The notes beneath the pieces were generated by a model that saw nothing but the letters and a program-made list of their open reading frames with translations, had not been told where the DNA came from and did no database searches. This document shows, one piece after another, positions 9,986-20,385 of a stretch of DNA of 64,000 nucleotides. The position numbers and the translations under genes were made by a program. Source of the stretch: Streptomyces aureocirculatus (GTDB taxonomy: Bacteria > Actinomycetota > Actinomycetes > Streptomycetales > Streptomycetaceae); the NCBI RefSeq assembly GCF_000720475.1, contig NZ_JOAP01000014.1, positions 97,627-161,626 on the forward strand, given 5' to 3'. Positions within the stretch are counted from its first letter, which is position 1. Each line of letters begins with the position of its first letter.

Positions 9986-10216
9986 TCAGTGTTCCTCTTC
10001 GGAGGAGCTGGCCGGTGCTGCGGTCAGGCGCTCCGTCTCATCCTGTATCTCGGCGGCGATCTTCTTGAGTTCCGGCTCGAACTTACGACCGTGGTGGGCG
10101 CAGAAGAGCAGTTCACCGCCGCTGACCAGGACGACGCGCAGGTACGCCTGGGCGCCGCAGCGGTCGCAGCGGTCAGCGGCCGTCAGGTGGCTCGCGGGGG
10201 TCAGAACAGTAGTCAC
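9986..10216 (-). CDS. Small zinc-ribbon-like protein, DUF7455 family
   Basis: The 76-residue protein starts at a GTG with AGAGG upstream. It has a CDRC knuckle (Cys17, Cys20) and a second ligand group around Cys39-His41-His42, which looks like a small zinc-binding fold, followed by a Glu-rich tail ending SSSEEEH. It is transcribed away from parE, a position I recall as conserved in Streptomyces. The function is unknown; zinc binding is inferred from the Cys/His spacing. Confidence 0.75.
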   Translation of the reverse strand: MTTVLTPASHLTAADRCDRCGAQAYLRVVLVSGGELLFCAHHGRKFEPELKKIAAEIQDETERLTAAPASSSEEEH

Positions 10217-10657
10217 GTCGCCTCTTCTCTAGCTCGACGAGCTGTCGTACCAGGGTCAACATCCAACCAGGCCGAAAACGTTCCCGCTCGTGGCTTTTCC
10301 TCGAATTTTTCTTCCGAGGCGGCTGTCTGCTGCCGGTTGGCGGCGAATGTGCCGTATTGCGTGTCTTACGTGTCGTACGGTTTCGCGCTGTCTGTCAGGT
10401 CAGATCCTCACCGGCTGGCTTGCCGGTTGTTCATGAGGACGTGCCCGGAGCCTAAATGGTTCATGCCTGGAAGGGAACGTGATGTGTGCTTCACTCCATC
10501 GAGGGATCGAACACCCGTACGCTTCTCGATTACGCTGGGCTGAGCCGAGGGTGGCGTGCCAACGGCTCTACCAGGCCTCGGTACCCTCTGACGGGCACCA
10601 GAAGCCGGGCCCTTACCCCAAAGGGTCTCCCTTGAAATTCAGCGAGGAGCGAACCGC
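10217..10657. promoter_or_regulatory. Divergent promoter region between DUF7455 and parE
   Basis: This 441-bp gap must hold promoters for both flanking genes. It includes a less GC-rich part (about 10275-10480). No convincing -35/-10 pair or known operator was recognised. The parE ribosome-binding site GAGGAG lies at 10644-10649. Confidence 0.4.
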
Positions 10658-12781
<2,124 letters not shown>

Positions 12782-12788
12782 CGGTTCC

Positions 12789-12836
12789 GCCTGTGCGCCT
12801 GTGCGCCTGTGCGCCTGTGCGCGTGTGCGCCTGTGC
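12789..12836 (+). repeat. 8-bp tandem repeat (GCCTGTGC x6)
   Basis: Six contiguous 8-bp units begin eight bases past the parE stop. Five are identical and the fifth in order is GCGTGTGC. The array is non-coding and probably prone to copy-number change. Confidence 0.92.
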
Positions 12837-12909
12837 ACGTGACGCGGGCCGTGGCCTGACGGAATCCGTGGCCTGACGCTGGCCGTCCGCGATGTTCCTC
12901 CATCCGCGA

Positions 12910-12937
12910 TGTGTCTCCACCCTCGGGTGGAGACACA
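12910..12937 (+). terminator. Very stable hairpin after parE
   Basis: A perfect 12-bp stem, TGTGTCTCCACC with GGTGGAGACACA, closes a 4-nt CTCG loop. No U-tract follows, as is common in Streptomyces. It most likely terminates parE transcription. Confidence 0.75.
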
Positions 12938-13042
12938 CCATCCACCCGTTATCCACCTACGCTCCGATCTCCTGACCAGGCCGGTTCCGTAGCGTCGAAG
13001 GCGTCGTACTTCGCCTTCCACGCCACGTCACCGGAGGCCGTG

Positions 13043-13537
13043 ATGCCAGGGTTCGGGTTCGCCAACGCGCTGCTGATCCTCGCCGCCCTAGTTCTCGTCG
13101 TCATACGCCAGACGAAGCCGCAGCGCATGACGGGATCCAAACGGTGGTGGCTGGTGCCCGCCGTGCTTGCCTACGCCGCCGTCAAGGACACCGGTCTCGT
13201 CGACACCCATCACGAGGCGGCTTCCACCGCACTGCTCGGCTGCGAGGTGCTCGTGGGTCTCCTCATGGGTGTCGCCTGGGCCCGGACCAGCCATGTCTGG
13301 ACCGAGCAGGACGGCTCTGTATGGACCCGGGGCACCAAAGCCACCGTCGGCGTCTGGGTCGTCGGCATTGCCGCCAGGCTCGGACTCATGGGCGCGGGCC
13401 TCCTGATAGGCATCCATCAAGGCACCGGTGCACTGCTGCTCGCCCTCGCCGCGTCGCTGCTGGTGCGCGCGGGCCTCCTGGAACTGCGGGCCCGAAGTCT
13501 GCGCCCGGCCCCGGCACTCGCAGGCGGCGTACGGTGA
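13043..13537 (+). CDS. DUF1453 family (CcdC-like) integral membrane protein
   Basis: The 164-residue protein consists mostly of hydrophobic segments: a helix at residues 3-20, another around 37-50, and further helices near 55-75 and 95-150. A short basic loop (RQTKPQRMTGSKRWW) follows the first helix. The ATG at 13043 follows GGAGG with a 5-nt gap; upstream in-frame starts are not supported. It precedes a two-component system by about 100 bp and could be transcribed with it. Membership of the DUF1453/CcdC family is by overall pattern; its function is unknown. Confidence 0.7.
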   Translation: MPGFGFANALLILAALVLVVIRQTKPQRMTGSKRWWLVPAVLAYAAVKDTGLVDTHHEAASTALLGCEVLVGLLMGVAWARTSHVWTEQDGSVWTRGTKATVGVWVVGIAARLGLMGAGLLIGIHQGTGALLLALAASLLVRAGLLELRARSLRPAPALAGGVR

Positions 13538-13642
13538 CGGGGCGCCCCGGTCGGCGTGATCACATTTCTGACTCGCGCGAGGCCGATGGACGAGCGGGCG
13601 ACCGGCCGACGGCCCGCACGCGACGACCGAGGAGGTGTCCGC

Positions 13643-14791
13643 GTGACGCGTGAGACCTGGGTGGGGTGGCCCTCCCGGGAGGCCCTGGTCAGCGACAAGG
13701 TGCCCCGCACGCGGCGTCTCGTCAGTTGGTTCGTGCGAGGAGTGTTCCTGGGCCTGCTGATATGGAGCACGCTCTGTCGCGGAGGAGTCCCGGGCTGGGG
13801 CGTGGCCCTGGGGCTGGTTGTGATCGCCGTCTGCGCGGCGGCCATCGTGGTGTACTTCCGCGTCACCCTTGAGCAACGCTTGTGGCTCTCGCTGGGGTTG
13901 CTGGGGCTCGTCCTCGGTGCGGGCCTGTTGGCGCACGGGACGGGGTTCGACATCCCCGCGGCGGTGATGTGGTGTGCCGGGGCACTCCTGGCGCTGGAGC
14001 GACTGCCCCTCGGGGCGGCCGTGATCGTCGCAGCGCTGGCTCTGGGGGCGTTCGCGGCGGTGAACGAAGACCCCTGGCCGACGACAGCCGCCGTCACCGC
14101 TGGGCTCGCTCTCGCCGGATATGTGCTGCGACTTGACGCGGAGGCACGCGGAAACGCTCAGAGACTCCTCGACCAGGAGCGGGCGGCGCGGTCGGCCGAA
14201 GCGGAATCGGACGCGTTGGACGAGAGGGCACGGATCGCCCGCGAGATCCACGACGTGCTGGCGCACAGCCTGTCCGCGCAGCTCGTCCACCTGGAGGCGG
14301 CCCGACTGCTGATCGAGAGGGGCGGGGACCGGGAGCAGATCCTCGGGCGGGTGGTGGCGGCACGGTCCATGGCGTCGGAGGGGCTGGCCGAGACCCGGCA
14401 GGCACTGTCCGCGCTGCGCGGGGAGATGACGCCGGTCGAGGACTTCCTGCGCGAGCTTGTCGCATCGGACGGAGCCTCCGTCGCTGTCGCCGGGGCGCGG
14501 AGGTTGCTGACCGCCGAGGCGTCCCAGACGGTGCGCAGGGTCGCCCAGGAGGCGGTGACGAATGTGCGCAAGCACGCGCGGGGGGCCGAAGTGACGGTGT
14601 GCCTTGCGTACGGGGAGGGCGAAGTGACACTCGACGTACGGGATTCGGGCGGTGCGCCGAGTGAAATCGCGACTTCGGGAGCCGGGTACGGTCTGCTGGG
14701 GATGAGGGAGCGCGCCGAGTTGCTGGGCGGCTCACTCGAGGCAGGGCCCGGAGAGGAAGGCTTCGTCGTGCGGCTGAAGGTGCCGGGGTGA
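13643..14791 (+). CDS. Sensor histidine kinase, NarL/DesK type
   Basis: From a GTG with GGAGG seven bases upstream, the kinase has 382 residues. Four to five transmembrane helices fill residues 25-165, with almost no extracytoplasmic domain, so it probably senses a membrane or intramembrane signal. A short coiled stretch leads to the HisKA_3 motif REIHDVLAHSL with phospho-acceptor His203, and then the HATPase (QEAVTNVRKHA, RDSGGA, GYGLLGMRERAELLGG). It overlaps the downstream response regulator by four bases (GTGA), a sign of translational coupling. The stimulus is unknown. Confidence 0.92.
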   Translation: MTRETWVGWPSREALVSDKVPRTRRLVSWFVRGVFLGLLIWSTLCRGGVPGWGVALGLVVIAVCAAAIVVYFRVTLEQRLWLSLGLLGLVLGAGLLAHGTGFDIPAAVMWCAGALLALERLPLGAAVIVAALALGAFAAVNEDPWPTTAAVTAGLALAGYVLRLDAEARGNAQRLLDQERAARSAEAESDALDERARIAREIHDVLAHSLSAQLVHLEAARLLIERGGDREQILGRVVAARSMASEGLAETRQALSALRGEMTPVEDFLRELVASDGASVAVAGARRLLTAEASQTVRRVAQEAVTNVRKHARGAEVTVCLAYGEGEVTLDVRDSGGAPSEIATSGAGYGLLGMRERAELLGGSLEAGPGEEGFVVRLKVPG

Positions 14792-15606
14792 TCGTGGACG
14801 GCGGGCACCAAGAGAGTGCGCTTGGTGCTGGTGCTGGTGCTGGTGCCGGGGGTGGAGCAGGGGCAGCAGTCGGGGGTGGGCCGGTGGTGAGGGACGGGGC
14901 GGACCGCATGGGCTCGGGCGGTGGGGGTGTCGGGAAAGCGGCGGCGCGTGTCGTGGTGGTCGACGATCAGACCGTGGTGCGTGAGGGAATCGTGATGCTT
15001 TTGGGGCTGCTGCCGGGCATTGAGGTTGTCGGGGCGGGAGGTGACGGGGAGGAGGCGGTGCGGCTCGTCGCCGAACTCTCGCCGGACGTGGTCCTGATGG
15101 ACCTGCGGATGCCACGTGTCGATGGCGCCGAGGCCACGCGGCGGATCCGCTCGCAGTATCCGGGTACGCAGGTCGTGGTGCTCACGACGTTCGTCGACGA
15201 CGAGTCGCTGTTCCCGGCGCTCAAGGCGGGGGCGCGGGGGTATCTCACCAAGGATGCGGGCGGTGAGGAGATCGTCCGGGCTGTCGAGGACGTGCTCTCC
15301 GGGGACGCGGGGCTGTCACCGAAGATCCAACGGCGGCTGCTCGAGCGGCTGTCGGAGCCCGAGCCGCCTGTGCGGACGGTGGAGACACCGGACGGGCTGA
15401 CGACGCGGGAGGCGGAAGTGGTCGCCCTGATCGCGGACGGAATGACGAATCAGGAGATCGCGCGGGCACTGCACGTCTCCACCGCCACGGTGAAGACACA
15501 CATCAACAACCTCTTCGCCAAGGCAGGTCTCAAGGACCGCGCGCAGGCGGTGCGTTACGCCTACCGGCACGGTCTCGCGCAGCCTCCGGGGAGAACCCGC
15601 GGGTGA
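14788..15606 (+). CDS. NarL/LuxR-family response regulator
   Basis: Partner of the preceding kinase. The receiver domain starts near residue 53 (ARVVVVDDQ) with phospho-acceptor Asp105 in VVLMDLRMP, and a C-terminal LuxR-type HTH (LTTREAEVVALIADGMTNQEIARALHVSTATVKTHI, shown here as one domain of roughly residues 204-260) binds DNA. If the overlapping GTG at 14788 is used, the protein is 272 residues with an odd 45-residue Gly/Ala-rich leader encoded partly by a GGTGCT hexamer repeat. A start at GTG 14887 or ATG 14908 would remove most of it. The receiver and HTH are certain; the start is not. Confidence 0.88.
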   Translation: MIVDGGHQESALGAGAGAGAGGGAGAAVGGGPVVRDGADRMGSGGGGVGKAAARVVVVDDQTVVREGIVMLLGLLPGIEVVGAGGDGEEAVRLVAELSPDVVLMDLRMPRVDGAEATRRIRSQYPGTQVVVLTTFVDDESLFPALKAGARGYLTKDAGGEEIVRAVEDVLSGDAGLSPKIQRRLLERLSEPEPPVRTVETPDGLTTREAEVVALIADGMTNQEIARALHVSTATVKTHINNLFAKAGLKDRAQAVRYAYRHGLAQPPGRTRG

Positions 15607-15718
15607 GGGTGTCCTTCACCTGATGGGGTGAAGAGCGGTGAGAGCGCAGCCAGCGATCTTCTCGATCTGCCCATCCTTGGGCTCGCGGCCGGACGGGGCC
15701 GCGGACAAGGAGAGTTCG

Positions 15719-16237
15719 GTGGAGAAGCACGACGGCCGCGAGGCCGGGCGGGTTCGGCCCGGCGATCTCAGAGATCCGTGGTACGACGAGCTGGCATCCG
15801 GATGGGGCGAGCCGGACGGCACGGGCGCACCGACGACACCCGCGGTGCCGGCGCAGGCCGCGGCGCAGCGAAGCGCGGCCGACATCTATCTGGAGGTGCA
15901 GGCGAGCGCGGCCTTCCAGGAAGTGCGTCGGCGCTACCGAAGGTTCGTGATCCCCGCCGTGGCCGCGTTCTTCGCCTGGTACATCGCCTACGTCGTGGCC
16001 GCGACGGCGGCGCCGGGGCTGATGGCTCGGCCGGTCGGCGGGGCGGTGAACGTGGCGATGGTGGCAGGTCTCGCACAGTTCGCCACCACGTTCCTGCTGA
16101 CGTGGGCGTATGCGCGCCATGCCCGGTTGCGGCGGGACGGGGCGGCTCTCGACCTGCGGTGGGCCGTGTACGAACAGAAGCGGGCGCAGGAGCAGCAGGA
16201 ACGGGAGCGGGAGCTGAAGCGGGGTGTCGAGTGGTGA
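15719..16237 (+). CDS. DUF485 family membrane protein
   Basis: The 172-residue protein starts at a GTG preceded by AAGGAGAG. An N-terminal cytoplasmic part of about 70 residues is followed by FQEVRRRYRRFVIP, two transmembrane helices (about 90-110 and 120-142) and a charged Gln/Glu/Arg tail. DUF485 proteins are usually encoded just before acetate/solute:sodium symporters (as YjcH before ActP in E. coli). The same holds here, with a 4-nt GTGA overlap. It is presumably an accessory subunit or assembly factor of the transporter. Confidence 0.88.
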   Translation: MEKHDGREAGRVRPGDLRDPWYDELASGWGEPDGTGAPTTPAVPAQAAAQRSAADIYLEVQASAAFQEVRRRYRRFVIPAVAAFFAWYIAYVVAATAAPGLMARPVGGAVNVAMVAGLAQFATTFLLTWAYARHARLRRDGAALDLRWAVYEQKRAQEQQERERELKRGVEW

Positions 16238-17826
16238 CCGGGGATCACCAGACCCTGGCCCTGGTCCTGTTCGGTGTGTTCGTGGCGGTCACACTGGCGA
16301 TCACGACGTATGTGAGCCGGGGGCGACGGGGCTCCGCGGAGGAGTTCTATGCGGGTGGTCGGCTGTTCTCCCCCATGGAGAATGGTTTTGCCATCGCGGG
16401 TGACTACATGTCCGCCGCCTCGTTCCTCGGTATCTCCGGTCTGATCGCGCTCTGTGGCTACGACGGCCTGCTGTACTCGGTGGGCTTCCTCGTGGCGTGG
16501 CTCGTCGTGCTGTTCCTGGTGGCGGAACTGGTGCGCAACTGCGGCCGGTACACGCTCGCCGACGTGGTCGCGGCGCGCATGCGTGAGCGTCCGGTGCGGA
16601 TCGCCGCGGGAACTTCCTCGGTGACGGTGTCCGTTCTCTATTTGGTGGCGCAGATGGTGGGGGCGGGCTCACTGGTCGCGTTGCTGCTGGGAGGGACGAG
16701 CGAGGCGGCGCAGACGTGGACGGTGGTCGGCGTCGGCGCGCTCATGGTCATCTATGTGTCGTTGGGAGGGATGCGGGCCACCACGTGGATCCAGATCGTC
16801 AAGGCGGTCCTGCTGATGGCTGGGACGCTCGCATTGACCGTGCTGGTGCTGGCGCGTTTCCACGGGGACTTCGACCAACTGCTGCGCACGGCGGCGGATC
16901 GCAGCGGGCACGGCGGGCAGTTCCTGGCTCCGGGGCTGAAGTACGGCGGTGGCTGGACGGCTCGGTTCGACTTCATCAGCCTCGGTCTTGCGCTGGTGCT
17001 CGGCACGGCCGGGCTGCCGCACATCCTGTCGCGTTTCTACACCGTGCCGACCGCACGCGCCGCCCGCCGTTCGGTCGTCTGGTCCATCGGCCTCATCGGG
17101 AGCTTCTACCTGATGACGATCGTGCTCGGCTTCGGTGCGGCGGCCATCGTGGGGAGTGACGCGGTGCGCGGGTCGAACGCCGCGGGGAACACGGCGGTGC
17201 CGCTGCTCGCGCTCGATCTGGGCGGCGGTGCGGATTCCACCGGCGGAACGGTTCTCTTCGCTGTCGTGGCCGCCATCGCGTTCGCCACGATCCTTGCCGT
17301 GGTCGCCGGGATCACACTGGCGTCGTCGGCCTCCGTGGCACACGACCTCTACGCTTCGTTGCGGCGAAAGCACGGCAAGCCGCGCAGTGAGGTCGCGGTG
17401 GCCAGGTGCGCTGCGGCGGGGATCGGCGCGCTCGCCATCGGACTGGGCCTCGTCGCCCGAGACCTCAATGTGGCGTTCCTGGTGGGTCTCGCCTTCGCCG
17501 TCGCCGCGTCCGCCAATCTCCCCGTGCTGCTCTACTCGCTGTTCTGGCGGCGGTTCACCACGCGGGGCGCCGTCTGGTCGGTGTACGGCGGCCTGGTGCC
17601 CGCGCTGGTCCTGGTGGCCCTTTCGCCGGTGCTCTCGGGCAGCCCGGGGTCGCTCTTCCCCGGCATGGACTTCCAGTACTTCCCCCTGGAGAACCCCGGC
17701 CTTGTGTCGATCCCCCTCGGCTTCGTCGCCGGATGGCTCGGCACGGTCACCTCACGGGATCGCGCCGACGAGGCCAAGTACGCGGAGACGGAGGTGCGGT
17801 CACTGACCGGGGCGGGTGCCGCGTAG
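16234..17826 (+). CDS. Solute:sodium symporter, ActP-like (monocarboxylate/acetate uptake)
   Basis: This 530-residue transporter of the sodium/solute symporter family has about 13 transmembrane helices. It carries family landmarks such as FYAGGRLFSPMENGFAIAGD near the N-terminus and the GLPHILSRFYTVPTARAARRS segment typical of the cation/acetate symporter group (about residues 263-283). The start is a GTG within the DUF485 stop (GTGA), implying coupled translation. The closest described role is uptake of acetate or another short carboxylate. The CitA/CitB-like two-component system encoded convergently downstream is a plausible regulator, but this is inference. Confidence 0.88.
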   Translation: MTGDHQTLALVLFGVFVAVTLAITTYVSRGRRGSAEEFYAGGRLFSPMENGFAIAGDYMSAASFLGISGLIALCGYDGLLYSVGFLVAWLVVLFLVAELVRNCGRYTLADVVAARMRERPVRIAAGTSSVTVSVLYLVAQMVGAGSLVALLLGGTSEAAQTWTVVGVGALMVIYVSLGGMRATTWIQIVKAVLLMAGTLALTVLVLARFHGDFDQLLRTAADRSGHGGQFLAPGLKYGGGWTARFDFISLGLALVLGTAGLPHILSRFYTVPTARAARRSVVWSIGLIGSFYLMTIVLGFGAAAIVGSDAVRGSNAAGNTAVPLLALDLGGGADSTGGTVLFAVVAAIAFATILAVVAGITLASSASVAHDLYASLRRKHGKPRSEVAVARCAAAGIGALAIGLGLVARDLNVAFLVGLAFAVAASANLPVLLYSLFWRRFTTRGAVWSVYGGLVPALVLVALSPVLSGSPGSLFPGMDFQYFPLENPGLVSIPLGFVAGWLGTVTSRDRADEAKYAETEVRSLTGAGAA

Positions 17827-17906
17827 CCGGACAGACGATGGGGACCGTCCAGCCGTCACGGAACGGGCGTCGCCTGATCGGTCAGGGAACGGGCGCGGCC
17901 TGGCGG

Positions 17907-18584
17907 TCAGAGAACGGACGACCATACATAGCGATGCTCGGGGCGGCCGGTGTCGCCGTACTTCAGGCTCAGCCGTACCCTCCCCGTGCGTTCCAGGAGC
18001 TTCAGATAGCGCTGAGCGGTCTGTCGGCTCAACCCCGTGTCCTCCGCCAGCTCCTGGGCGGAGACAGGCCCCTCGGCGGCCATCAACGCCCTGCGCACCA
18101 GCTCCGCGGTCGTGGGGGAGTGCCCCTTCGGCAGATCAGGCGCGGGTGTGGCGGAGAGGGCACCGAAGATGCGGTCGACCTCGGCCTGTTCCGCCTCACC
18201 GCCCCCGTCGAGCGTGCGGCGCAGCGTCGCGTACGCGTCGAGCTTGGCGCGGAGTCCCGCGTACGAGAACGGCTTCACCAGGTACTGCAGGGCACCGTGA
18301 CGCATCGCGGCCTGCACGGTGGCCACGTCGCGTGCCGCCGTCACCATGATCACGTCGGTCTGGTGGCCGCGCTCGCGCAGTGACCGGACCATGGCGAGTC
18401 CGGTCTCGTCCGGCAGATAGTGGTCGAGGAGCACCAGGTCGACCGGTCGTTCCTCGACGAGTCGCAGCGCCTGCGCGGCACTGTGCGCACGCCCGGCCAC
18501 CCGGAAACCGGGCACCTTCTCCACGTACGCCGCGTTGACGTCTGCCACCCGCACGTCGTCGTCCACGACCAGCACTTCGATCAT
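17907..18584 (-). CDS. Response regulator, CitB/DpiA-like family
   Basis: The 225-residue protein has a receiver domain (acidic pair Asp8/Asp9, phospho-acceptor Asp54 in LVLLDHYLPDETG, conserved Lys in LVKPFSY). The output domain has the helix-turn-helix VSAQELAEDTGLSRQTAQRYLKLL seen in regulators of di- and tricarboxylate transport. It overlaps the upstream kinase gene by four bases (ATGA). Its 3' end faces the symporter gene across about 80 bp. By family it would activate carboxylate uptake or metabolism genes. Confidence 0.9.
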   Translation of the reverse strand: MIEVLVVDDDVRVADVNAAYVEKVPGFRVAGRAHSAAQALRLVEERPVDLVLLDHYLPDETGLAMVRSLRERGHQTDVIMVTAARDVATVQAAMRHGALQYLVKPFSYAGLRAKLDAYATLRRTLDGGGEAEQAEVDRIFGALSATPAPDLPKGHSPTTAELVRRALMAAEGPVSAQELAEDTGLSRQTAQRYLKLLERTGRVRLSLKYGDTGRPEHRYVWSSVL

Positions 18585-20251
18585 CGCGTCTCCTCAGAGG
18601 CGACCGGGCGGGGCTCCGTGAGCCCCTCGGGCAGTACGACGGTGAATTCGGCGCCCCCACCGGGCGCCGAGGCGACCCGTACGCTGCCGCCCTGCCGCTC
18701 GGCGAGCCTGCGCACCAGGGCGAGCCCGATACCGCGCTGCCCGTGTGCAGGCGGCTCCTTGGTGGACCAGCCCTCCGTGAAGACCGACTCCCGCTGATCC
18801 GCGGGCACACCCGGGCCCGTGTCCCGCACCCGAAGCACAACCGTGCGTCCTAGTAGACCCTCGGTACGCAAAGCGACCTCCACGCGCGCGTGCCGGGCAC
18901 CCGCGTCTGCGGCCCGCAGGCCGACTGCCGCGTCCAGAGCGTTGTCGACGAGATTGCCGACGATCGTGACGAGACCTCCGGGGTCCACGAGACGGTCGGG
19001 CAGAACGGTGTCCTCGGAGACCGCGAGGGTCACACCGCGCTCCGCGGCGACCGTGGCCTTGCCGACGAGGAGCGCCGACAGCAGCGGGTCGTGGACCTTC
19101 TCCGTGATCTGTTCCGCGGTCACCCGGTGGGCGCCCGCCACCTCGCCGACGAACTCCGCGGCCTCCTCGTACATCTCCAGTTCGAGCAGGCCGAGCAGGG
19201 TGTGCATGCGGTTGGCGTGCTCGTGGTCCTGGGCGCGCAGGGCGTCGATGAGACCACGCGTGGAGTCGAGCTCACGCCCGAGCTGTTCCAGCTCCGTGCG
19301 GTCGCGGAGGGTCGCGACGGCGCCGCCGTCGTCAGTGGGCATGCGGTTGGCGACAAGGACGCGCTGACCGCGGACGGTCAGCAGATCGGTGCCGGTGACA
19401 CGGCCCGAGAGGACGTCCGTGGTGCGGCCCTCGCCGAGTGCCGCCTCCAGCGGCTGCCCGATCGCCTCCGTACCGAGCCCCAGAAGGCGCTGCGCCTCAT
19501 CGTTGAGGAGCCTGATCCGGCCGCCCCGGCCGAGCGCGACCACGCCTTCCCTAATGCCGTGCAGCATCGCCTCGCGCTCCGCGAGCAGCGCCGAGATGTC
19601 GGAGAACGCCAGGTCACGGGTCTGGCGGTGCACCCTGCGGGAGATCAGGTACGCGGCTAGGGCGCCGACGGCCAGCGCTCCGCCCGCGTACGCGAAGAGA
19701 CTTGGGATCGTGTGGATCAGCCGGGCGCGCACACTGTCGTACTCGATGCCTACGGAGACGGCGCCCACTGTCTCGCCGCCCGCGTCCCGCAGCGGCACCT
19801 TCCCGCGCGCGGAGCGGCCGAGCGTACCGTTGTCGATCTCCATGACGTCGCGGCCCGCGAGCGCGTCGCTGGGGTCGGTCGAGACGACCTTCCCGACCTC
19901 GTCGCTGTCGGTGTGGGACCAGCGCACACCCTGCTTGTTCATGATCACGACGTACTCGGCGCCGCTGGCGTTCCTTATCCGCTCCGCCGCGGCCTGCACC
20001 GGCCCGTCGACGGAGGGCCGGGTGGAGGTCAGGTCCGCTGCGATCCGCGGCTGGGCCGCCGTCGTCTGCGCGATAGCGAGGGCCCGGCGCATGGCCTGGT
20101 CGTCCAACTGATCGCTCAGCGGCGCGAGGAAGAGCCCAGTCGCGAGCACGGCGACCCCGGCGGCAATCGCCACCTGCATCAGCAGGACCTGCGAGAAGAC
20201 GCGCCGCGGCAGACCGAGGCGCAGTCGTCGGGCAGGGGGAGTCGGGCTCAT
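18581..20251 (-). CDS. Sensor histidine kinase, CitA/DcuS-like
   Basis: The 556-residue kinase starts at an ATG (MSPTPPARR). It has a transmembrane helix at about residues 22-42, an extracytoplasmic PDC/PAS-like sensor (about 45-175, containing AEYVVIMNKQGVRWSHTD), a second helix near 180-200, a cytoplasmic PAS domain, and the family motif around DHEHANRMHTLLGLLEL holding the phospho-acceptor His. An HATPase with GNLVDNALDAA and DTGPGVP follows. Family members sense citrate, fumarate or malate outside the cell; the exact ligand is not predictable here. It is co-transcribed with the overlapping response regulator. Confidence 0.92.
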   Translation of the reverse strand: MSPTPPARRLRLGLPRRVFSQVLLMQVAIAAGVAVLATGLFLAPLSDQLDDQAMRRALAIAQTTAAQPRIAADLTSTRPSVDGPVQAAAERIRNASGAEYVVIMNKQGVRWSHTDSDEVGKVVSTDPSDALAGRDVMEIDNGTLGRSARGKVPLRDAGGETVGAVSVGIEYDSVRARLIHTIPSLFAYAGGALAVGALAAYLISRRVHRQTRDLAFSDISALLAEREAMLHGIREGVVALGRGGRIRLLNDEAQRLLGLGTEAIGQPLEAALGEGRTTDVLSGRVTGTDLLTVRGQRVLVANRMPTDDGGAVATLRDRTELEQLGRELDSTRGLIDALRAQDHEHANRMHTLLGLLELEMYEEAAEFVGEVAGAHRVTAEQITEKVHDPLLSALLVGKATVAAERGVTLAVSEDTVLPDRLVDPGGLVTIVGNLVDNALDAAVGLRAADAGARHARVEVALRTEGLLGRTVVLRVRDTGPGVPADQRESVFTEGWSTKEPPAHGQRGIGLALVRRLAERQGGSVRVASAPGGGAEFTVVLPEGLTEPRPVASEETR

Positions 20252-20332
20252 GTGTACGAACGGTACGGCGGTCTGCGGTCCACACCGAAGCCAGTGTGGC
20301 GTGGATATCCCGGCGTGGGTCTTGTTGCCTTG

Positions 20333-20377
20333 CCCGCGTGACCCGCGTGACCCGCGTGACCCGCGTGACCCGCGTGA
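20333..20377 (+). repeat. 9-bp tandem repeat (CCCGCGTGA x5)
   Basis: Five perfect contiguous units lie nine bases beyond the 3' end of the sucrase/ferredoxin-like gene and about 80 bp upstream of the kinase start, so the array sits in the kinase promoter region. Confidence 0.93.
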
Positions 20378-20385
20378 CCGCGGAG

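Noticed and set aside
15628..16233. N-terminal extension of the symporter covering the DUF485 gene
   Set aside because: It is Arg/Gly-rich and out of frame with the recognisable DUF485 protein; the GTGA overlap at 16234 fits the family start.
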